Assembly: GCF_000498575.2 (NCBI RefSeq)
Contig: NZ_AWSQ01000009.1
Span: 124,001 to 188,000, forward strand
Length of the DNA: 64,000 bases
Source: Pseudomonas taeanensis MS-3
GTDB taxonomy: Bacteria; Pseudomonadota; Gammaproteobacteria; Pseudomonadales; Pseudomonadaceae
Direction: 5' to 3'
Shown: positions 58,549 to 64,000 of the stretch, piece by piece
How the letters are laid out: every line of letters begins with the position of its first letter
How positions within the stretch are numbered: the first letter of the stretch is position 1
The notes under the pieces: model-generated
What the model was told of the DNA's origin: nothing
The model's input: the letters and a program-made list of their open reading frames with translations, nothing else
Database searches by the model: none
Translations under genes and position numbers: made by a program

Positions 58549-61059
58549 TTAGCTTGGCAGGAACTCCTCGGCCCAACCCAGGCTGGCGATCTCGCGCTCA
58601 ATCATCGACTCGACCTCTGCCGCACTGTAACCCGCATCGGCGAGTACTTCACGGGTGGAGTGACCCCAGCGCTCCGGCAGGCTCACGGCCTTGATGCTGG
58701 CCTCGGAAGGGCGAATTGCCAGGTGGTCGATCTGCGTCAGGCAATGGCCACTCGGATGGTCGTGGTGGATGGAGAAGGCGAAGCTGCCCCGGTCGATACC
58801 CACAGTGCCGTCGCCTGCGCGGCTGTACTGCTCGCGCAAGGTCTCGATGGACATCGGCACGGCCGCGGCAATATCGGCTGCCTGCAAGGTTTCCGCCCAG
58901 TAGGCGGCTGGTGCGGTCAGCAGCGCAGCCTTCAGGAACTCACCGACGCTTGCCGCAGTGCTGATGCCGGCCAGGCCTTCGACTTGCTCCAGCTGGGGCA
59001 GCTCGGACTGTTTCGAGTCGAGGTAGAGCCAGCCCTCCGCGGTCTTGTAAAAGTGCGAGAGGGCGTTGTGGCCCAGTACTTCGCGACCGGATGGCTCGTT
59101 GAAAGGTGCACGACCCTGGTAGTCGAAGGCGAACGACAGCTGCGCCAGGTTGGTGACGGCCGACAGCGAGGTGCGCGAACGGGTGGCCTGGCCGGTTTTC
59201 AGCTTATGGTAGAGCGACACTGCCATGCCCAGGCCGGCGGCAAAACCGCAGTTGACGTCCAGGGTGCCGAGGTGGGCGTGCTCTTCCGGGGTTTCCGGGC
59301 CGCCGAAACGACTCATGATGCCGCTGTGCGCCTGGATGATGTCGTCATAGCCGATGTAGTTGGTCTTCGGGCCTGGCAGCGGGCCGCCAAGGCAGTCTAG
59401 GCGGCAGAACAGAACGCCCGGGTTGACCGCCTGCAGGCTGTCGTGATCGAGACCCAGGGCCTTGAGCTGACGCTCGGGGGCGTTGATTACCACCATGTCG
59501 ACGGAGCGCACCAGACGATTGAATACTTCGCGGCCTTCGCTGCTCATGATGTCGACCAGGGCGCTGCGCTTGCCCATGCTGGTCTGGAAGCTGAACAGGG
59601 TGCCGATCAGCGGATCGTACAGGGGCTTGACGGTATCGAGCTTGATCACCTCGGCGCCGAAGCGGGCGAGGAACGCGGTGGAGTGCGGGCCGGCGATCAC
59701 GTTGGTCAGGTCGAGAATGCGCAGGCCATCAAGCCAGCCAGCATTGGATGCCGGCTTGATCGCGGCACCGACCGGACGGGTCACGGTTTGCGCCGCGGCT
59801 ACTGCGCTGAGCTCAGCCAGCGCCTGCTCGAAGCTGACGTTTTTGCGCGGGCGCGGGGTGACCATCTGCGCGGCCGACTCTTCCAGCCAGGCGAACGGCC
59901 CTGGTTGTTTCATCAGGCCATAGACCGGGTCATTGACCTCGACGATCAGGCCGGCGGCGTTGGTGTGCTCGTGGTTGACCCATTCCTGGGTGGTACGGTG
60001 CGGCGCGCCGGGGATCTGCCCTTCGCCAAAGATCACGGCCCACTCTTCGGAGGTCTTGGCGAGGAAGGCTTTCTTCATCTTGGCCGAGATGTGGTCGGCC
60101 CATTTCTTCGGCAGCGGGTAGACGCCGATGGAGGTTTCGCCGTCCCACTCGCTGATCGGCGCGTGCAGGTTCTGCACTTCCGGTAGACCTTCAGCGACCA
60201 GTTCGTCATAGATGCCCAGGACCGTCAGGGCACGCTTGGCGTGGTTGCGGTGCGATGGGCAGACGCAGTAGAACATGCGGCCATCGGCGCACTTGTAGGT
60301 GCGATAGAAGGGATCCAGGTATTCCTGCAGATCGTCGTAGCTCAGGTCCATCGCAATGTTGTTGGCCTTGCGATGCTCGATCTCCAGTTCGCGCATGGTC
60401 TTGTAGCGCTCGGGCAGGCCTTCGATGACGTAGGAGTTGTACGACAGGCCTTCCATCAGGGCGGAAATCACCGGCACTTCGATGGCATCGCCACGTCCGG
60501 TTTTTTCCCGGGACTGCAGCGCCAGTACCACCGAGGCGGCTGCCAGAGCCGTGGCGTAGGCGGAGCCCAACGGCAGCGGCGAGAAGCTCGGGTTCAGGCC
60601 CAGCAACACGCGGTTGAAGCCCATGTCGGTGAAGGCACCGCCGGTCGCAGCGACCACGGCTTCGGTGGCTTTCCACTCGCGGCGCAGGGTGTCGTTGCTG
60701 GCGAAACCCGGCACCGACAGGGTGATCAGCTCTGGGCGCGTCTCACGCAGTTGGCTGAAGTCGATACCCAGGCGCTGCATGACGCCAGGGCGGAAGCCCT
60801 CGATGACAATATCGGCCTGGTCGATCAAGGCGAGGGCCTGAGCCAGACCTGCTTCGCTCTTCAGGTCCAGGCGCAACGAGCTTTTGTTACGGTTCAGCAC
60901 GGCATTGGCCGGATGGTCCCATTGCGGGCCTTCGGGCGGATCGATGTGCACGACGGTAGCGCCCAGATCGGCCAGGGTCATGGCTACGGCCGGTGCGGCA
61001 ATCTGCTGACCGAAATCAACTACGCGAACTCCGGTTAACGGCAACTGTTGGTTGTTCAT
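58549..61059 (-). CDS. dddD: DMSP CoA-transferase/lyase DddD
   Basis: An 836-aa protein made of two tandem CaiB/BaiF class III CoA-transferase domains (about 1-430 and 445-836; starts GVRVVDFGQQIAAP and GLRILDLTNVIAGP). This architecture and length are those of DddD, which converts DMSP with acetyl-CoA to dimethyl sulfide and 3-hydroxypropionyl-CoA. The catalytic Asp of domain 2 appears as D601 in LGTLDVNCGF, matching D602 reported for Marinomonas DddD. AAGGA lies 9 nt before ATG 61059. Divergent BCCT transporter and iron alcohol dehydrogenase genes complete a ddd cluster. A carnitine-type CoA-transferase is the alternative, but single-domain enzymes do that. Confidence 0.92.
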   Translation of the reverse strand: MNNQQLPLTGVRVVDFGQQIAAPAVAMTLADLGATVVHIDPPEGPQWDHPANAVLNRNKSSLRLDLKSEAGLAQALALIDQADIVIEGFRPGVMQRLGIDFSQLRETRPELITLSVPGFASNDTLRREWKATEAVVAATGGAFTDMGFNRVLLGLNPSFSPLPLGSAYATALAAASVVLALQSREKTGRGDAIEVPVISALMEGLSYNSYVIEGLPERYKTMRELEIEHRKANNIAMDLSYDDLQEYLDPFYRTYKCADGRMFYCVCPSHRNHAKRALTVLGIYDELVAEGLPEVQNLHAPISEWDGETSIGVYPLPKKWADHISAKMKKAFLAKTSEEWAVIFGEGQIPGAPHRTTQEWVNHEHTNAAGLIVEVNDPVYGLMKQPGPFAWLEESAAQMVTPRPRKNVSFEQALAELSAVAAAQTVTRPVGAAIKPASNAGWLDGLRILDLTNVIAGPHSTAFLARFGAEVIKLDTVKPLYDPLIGTLFSFQTSMGKRSALVDIMSSEGREVFNRLVRSVDMVVINAPERQLKALGLDHDSLQAVNPGVLFCRLDCLGGPLPGPKTNYIGYDDIIQAHSGIMSRFGGPETPEEHAHLGTLDVNCGFAAGLGMAVSLYHKLKTGQATRSRTSLSAVTNLAQLSFAFDYQGRAPFNEPSGREVLGHNALSHFYKTAEGWLYLDSKQSELPQLEQVEGLAGISTAASVGEFLKAALLTAPAAYWAETLQAADIAAAVPMSIETLREQYSRAGDGTVGIDRGSFAFSIHHDHPSGHCLTQIDHLAIRPSEASIKAVSLPERWGHSTREVLADAGYSAAEVESMIEREIASLGWAEEFLPS

Positions 61060-61179
61060 TGCAATTTATCCTTCAAATAAGCTGAACCGGCTGACGGAGA
61101 CTAAACAGCCAGGTTGGATTTTTTGTTTGATTGCCATGGGCGCTGCTGTCAGGTTGTACGACCCGCTAATAAACTGTTT

Positions 61180-61208
61180 GGCAAGTTATTGAGGTTCAGT
61201 AACTTGCC
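61180..61208. promoter_or_regulatory. 9-bp inverted repeat upstream of dddD
   Basis: GGCAAGTTA (61180-61188) and TAACTTGCC (61200-61208) are exact complements, centres 20 bp apart, 121 bp from the dddD start. The spacing suits two half-sites on one helix face. Confidence 0.55.
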
Positions 61209-61631
61209 GAGTGATCTTTATCGCTGCGTCAGTAGTGCGCTGTGATAACTATCCAGCCACTGCTTAACGCTACACCGAGTTTCGTCTCGTTCATCCAGTC
61301 TGGTGAGGCGTATCAACAACACCTGTGTATGGAAGTGGCTGACACAACTGGTAGGTTTCGGCGCTTTTTCGGTAGTGCCGATATTAGAAATGAAGAGCGG
61401 TGGCAGCCAGCAATAAAAAATTGACCTAAGAGGGTGTTTTTTTTATGGCTGCATAAATCCCATGCTTGAGGCCGCGCTGGAGGCCCGGAAAGCCTGGTCA
61501 GGTCGGTGCGCTTGGCGATATAGGGCTTGCTATGACCCGCTATGAGGTTGGCTCAGAGCACTTGAAGGGCGTGTCTGGCTAATCTACCCATAAGAAAACA
61601 GTGGGCATTGCCTGCTATTTTTTTGCTTCTC

Positions 61632-61670
61632 ATCGATACCGTCATTCATAACAATAGATTTCGTATCGAT
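61632..61670. promoter_or_regulatory. 8-bp inverted repeat upstream of the BCCT gene
   Basis: ATCGATAC (61632-61639) and GTATCGAT (61663-61670) are exact complements, centres 31 bp apart. Each arm contains the ATCGAT core, so two copies of a small palindromic site are possible. Confidence 0.45.
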
Positions 61671-61856
61671 ATTGGCGCTCTCTTTGGTGCATATCGCTAC
61701 TGCTGCCTCGTCCAACAACTACGGCTGTGCTCGCATCTCTCACTGCCATTACTGTGAGGTGCGCAGGTACGGCCCTCCATGAAGAAACAGCGCTTTCTTT
61801 CATGGTCAACTAGATCTTTGCCCGGCAAGGATTAACCAACAGTTGAAAGGTACAAG

Positions 61857-61907
61857 ATGAATAACAATTACAAGAACATATCGAGCAGAGGGTCGCGTCA
61901 TGAGTAG
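61857..61907 (+). CDS. Possible 16-codon leader peptide upstream of the BCCT gene
   Basis: ATG 61857 with GAAAGG 6 nt upstream opens a 16-codon frame (MNNNYKNISSRGSRHE). It ends at TAG 61905-61907, overlapping the BCCT start (ATGAGTAG). The good ribosome site and overlap suggest coupling or attenuation, but the frame is too short to be sure it is translated. Confidence 0.4.
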   Translation: MNNNYKNISSRGSRHE

Positions 61908-63525
61908 CGCGAAACAGTTGACGGCAAAAATTGGGTCGCGAGCTGAGATGAATCCGGTCATGTCGATCGGTTCGGCTCTGCTGGTTATCGCGTTTGTGCT
62001 ATTTACGATTATCGATCCGGTTTATGCCGACTCTATTTACAGTGCGGCCAAAGGCTTTATTGCCTCGAAGCTGGCCTGGTATTACGTCGGTATCATGAGC
62101 TTCTTTCTGTTTTTCGCTGTTTGGCTGATCTTCAGTCGTTATGGCAGCATCCGCCTGGGTAAGGACAGCGACAGGCCCGAGTTCAGTAACTTCTCCTGGT
62201 TTTCCATGTTGTTCGGCGCGGGTATTGGTATCGGTATTCTGTTCTGGAGTATCGCCGAGCCGATCTACCACTTTCAAAGCACTCCCTTCATCGCTGAAGG
62301 GCAGGCGATGACCGCAGAGGCGGCACAGGTCGCCATGCGCATTGCGATCTTCCATTGGGGCCTGCACGGTTGGGCACTGTTTGCGGCTTTCGGATTGATG
62401 CTGGCTTATTTTTCCTACCGCAAGGGCTTGCCGCTGTCGATCCGCTCCTGCCTGTACCCGCTGCTGGGGGAGCGTATCTATGGGCCGCTGGGGCATGCCG
62501 CGGACCTGCTGGCGGTATTCGGCACGGTATTCGGTATCGCTACATCGCTTGGCTTGGGCGCGCAGCAGATGAACGCGGGGCTGCAATACCTGTTGGGCAT
62601 TGAGGTGTCGATCAGCAATCAGGTGATCCTGATCGCGGTGATCTCGGTGATTGCCACCGCCTCGGTACTGAGCGGCGTGAACAAGGGAATTCGCATCCTC
62701 AGTGAGCTGAACATGCAGCTGACCATGGTGATTCTGGCGCTGTTCGTTATTTGTGGCCCGACGGCCTACCTGATCGGCGCCTTCGTCACCAACTCAGGCG
62801 ACTACCTGGCCAATGTCGTGCAGTTGGGCATGTGGGTCGATCCCGATCCGAAGAGTGAGTGGCAGGGCTGGTGGACCGTCTTCTACTGGGGCTGGTGGAT
62901 CGCTTGGGCGCCGTTCTGCGGCATATTCATCGCGCGTATCTCCAAGGGTCGCACCATTCGTGAGTTCGTCCTGGGTGTGCTGATCGCGCCGACCGTACTG
63001 GCAACCTTCTGGATCACCATCTTCGGTAACACCGCCATGTTCATCGAGCTGTTTGGTGGCGGTGGTGTGACGGCGGCTGTCAATGAAGACATCACCATGG
63101 CCTTGTTCAAAACCATCGAACTGATGGGCCTGGGCCAGGTGCTGACACTGCTGATCGCGGGCATCTGTACCCTGTTGCTGGTGACCTACTTCGTCACTTC
63201 GGCCGACTCCGCCACATTGGTCATTTGCACGCTAATCTCCATGGGCCACGAACATCCGCCGGCTCGTCTCAGGATCTTCTGGGGCGTGGCCATCGGCGCC
63301 GTAGCCGCTGGGTTGCTGTTTGCCGGTGGGCTCAAGGCCCTGCAAACGGCCTCCATAGTCGCTGCGCTACCGTTCTCGTTCGTGGTCATGCTGTCTACTT
63401 TCGGCTTCATCAAAGCGCTGCGCCAGGAACCGGTAACAGGCAAGGCTGCTGAAAACGTCAAGGCGGCGCAGGCGACTGAGGTACCGATTGCCATCGAGCC
63501 TGCGGCTGCCCCTGGCGGCCTCTGA
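61900..63525 (+). CDS. dddT: BCCT-family transporter (DddT-like)
   Basis: A 541-aa betaine/choline/carnitine-type transporter with twelve helices. The Gly-rich sodium/substrate stretch GAGIGIG (106-112) and Trp-rich helix FYWGWWIAWAP (328-338) are diagnostic. Adjacent to dddD and an alcohol dehydrogenase gene, it most likely imports DMSP; glycine betaine is the alternative since both are compatible solutes. AGAGGG lies 7 nt before ATG 61900. The C-terminal tail is Ala/Pro-rich and lacks a long osmosensory extension. Confidence 0.88.
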   Translation: MSSAKQLTAKIGSRAEMNPVMSIGSALLVIAFVLFTIIDPVYADSIYSAAKGFIASKLAWYYVGIMSFFLFFAVWLIFSRYGSIRLGKDSDRPEFSNFSWFSMLFGAGIGIGILFWSIAEPIYHFQSTPFIAEGQAMTAEAAQVAMRIAIFHWGLHGWALFAAFGLMLAYFSYRKGLPLSIRSCLYPLLGERIYGPLGHAADLLAVFGTVFGIATSLGLGAQQMNAGLQYLLGIEVSISNQVILIAVISVIATASVLSGVNKGIRILSELNMQLTMVILALFVICGPTAYLIGAFVTNSGDYLANVVQLGMWVDPDPKSEWQGWWTVFYWGWWIAWAPFCGIFIARISKGRTIREFVLGVLIAPTVLATFWITIFGNTAMFIELFGGGGVTAAVNEDITMALFKTIELMGLGQVLTLLIAGICTLLLVTYFVTSADSATLVICTLISMGHEHPPARLRIFWGVAIGAVAAGLLFAGGLKALQTASIVAALPFSFVVMLSTFGFIKALRQEPVTGKAAENVKAAQATEVPIAIEPAAAPGGL

Positions 63526-63533
63526 TATGAATC

Positions 63534-63559
63534 GCGCCGCGAACCCAGGTTCGCGGCGC
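63534..63559 (+). other. Intercistronic hairpin between BCCT and alcohol dehydrogenase genes
   Basis: GCGCCGCGAAC, loop CCAG, GTTCGCGGCGC: an 11-bp stem with no T-tract. It could stabilise the BCCT message end or partly attenuate the downstream gene. Confidence 0.5.
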
Positions 63560-63640
63560 ACCACTCACCCCCGGCAAGACTGCAGGATGTTGCACGGCGT
63601 GCACACCAACGGTTCTTGTCTCAGCAATAGCGGAGTCGCC

Positions 63641-64000
63641 ATGTCTACTCAAGTGATCCTCCCCCGCATCATGCAGATCGGCGAGGGCGCCAGCCAGGAT
63701 ATCCCCAACGTGCTGGCCAGCCTCGGCTGTACACGACCGCTGATCATCACCGACAAGATGATGGTGCAGCTGGGATACGCCAGCCGCATACAGGAAACCC
63801 TGGCGGGCCAGCAGATGAGCGCCGATGTGTTCGACGACACCGTGCCCGAGCCGACGGTTGCGTCCATCCAAGCCGGTGTCGAGAAAGCCCGCAACGGCGA
63901 TTACGACTGCATCATCGCCCTCGGCGGTGGTAGCCCGATCGACAGCGCCAAGGCCATTGCGATCCTCGCCAAGCATGGCGGCGAGATGCGCGACTACAAG
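63641..64000 (+). CDS. dddB: Iron-containing alcohol dehydrogenase (DddB-like), partial
   Basis: The first 120 residues of a group III alcohol dehydrogenase; the gene continues past the window end. The nucleotide-binding motif ALGGGSPIDSAKA (94-106) is diagnostic. In ddd clusters DddB oxidises 3-hydroxypropionate to malonate semialdehyde after DMSP cleavage. GGAG lies 7 nt before ATG 63641. The metal-ligand half is not in view, so function rests on family and context. Confidence 0.82.
   Translation, partial: MSTQVILPRIMQIGEGASQDIPNVLASLGCTRPLIITDKMMVQLGYASRIQETLAGQQMSADVFDDTVPEPTVASIQAGVEKARNGDYDCIIALGGGSPIDSAKAIAILAKHGGEMRDYK

Larger units (their letters stand above)
61060..61899. other. 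840-bp divergent regulatory region of the ddd cluster
   Basis: No convincing gene for a regulator is present. AT-rich patches (61420-61450, 61610-61670) and two inverted repeats (61180-61208, 61632-61670) suggest promoters and operators for dddD and the BCCT gene. A 60-codon frame at 61242-61424 lacks a ribosome site. A short leader frame overlaps the BCCT start. Confidence 0.5.

Noticed and set aside
61242..61424. A 60-codon frame in the ddd divergent region as a possible small regulator
   Set aside because: No ribosome site, no helix-turn-helix pattern and irregular codon use; more likely regulatory DNA.
1..64000. tRNA, rRNA, prophage or insertion-sequence genes
   Set aside because: No tRNA cloverleaf, rRNA segment, transposase, integrase or phage structural gene was recognised on either strand.

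Overview
The window is high-GC proteobacterial chromosome and reads as Pseudomonas (sensu lato). Many neighbours fall in the order I recall from P. aeruginosa: the FadL-like porin, hypothetical and sseA block; rnd-ycgL-hydroxyacid dehydrogenase and ycgN; ptrB with its divergent membrane protein, YafJ-like amidotransferase and DUF2937 gene; and the PA1414-like peptide, metallo-hydrolase, NCS1 permease and gbuA/gbuR block. The lipase/foldase pair and the AprDEF-type secretion operon also fit. No rRNA, tRNA, CRISPR array, prophage or insertion sequence was seen, so this is core genome carrying accessory islands. A dimethylsulfoniopropionate (DMSP) catabolic cluster at the right edge points to a marine, estuarine or salt-marsh lineage.

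Layout. 0.2-4.6 kb: aldehyde dehydrogenase, APC permease and class III aminotransferase, a likely amine or omega-amino-acid catabolic operon. 4.6-6.2 kb: an Asp-nucleophile alpha/beta hydrolase divergent from a CGNR zinc-finger regulator, with a strong palindrome between them. 6.4-10 kb: MFS transporter with a translationally coupled 41-aa membrane peptide, then lipA and its foldase behind a sigma-54-like promoter. 10-14 kb: membrane hybrid histidine kinase, LuxR-type regulator and FadL-family porin. 14-24.6 kb: housekeeping and redox genes (sulfurtransferase, GST, ZIP-like transporter, methyltransferase, SMP-30-like protein, LysR/SDR pair, RNase D operon, YcgN). 24.6-33 kb: metallopeptidase, orphan HicA-like protein, DUF2905, TrmH-family methyltransferase, YajD, cNMP-binding protein, oligopeptidase B, amidotransferase.

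33-37.6 kb: a complete type I secretion operon (ABC, HlyD, TolC) with no substrate gene beside it. 38-41.9 kb: VWA/GFA/MoxR operon and a DUF748 protein. 42-46.7 kb: cysK, then an RpoS-like sigma-factor paralogue divergent from a NarL-type regulator whose partner kinase follows convergently. Direct repeats sit in the shared sigma/regulator promoter region. 47-50 kb: EamA transporter, aceK and a PA1414-like micro-gene. 50.5-57 kb: the 4-guanidinobutyrate region (gbuA, gbuR, YjiH-like and NCS1 transporters). 57-58.5 kb: an MFS transporter and a 12-copy CCAGC microsatellite. 58.5-64 kb: dddD, divergent from a BCCT transporter (dddT) and an iron alcohol dehydrogenase (dddB, cut by the window end).

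How the genes work together. The ddd genes would import DMSP, convert it with CoA chemistry to dimethyl sulfide and 3-hydroxypropionyl-CoA, and oxidise the C3 product. GbuA yields urea and GABA, and the left-edge dehydrogenase/aminotransferase operon handles chemically related amines. The lipase is folded by Lif, and its promoter resembles known sigma-54-dependent lipase promoters. The sigma paralogue with its two-component pair looks like a self-contained stress or stationary-phase regulatory module and is the least familiar system in the window.
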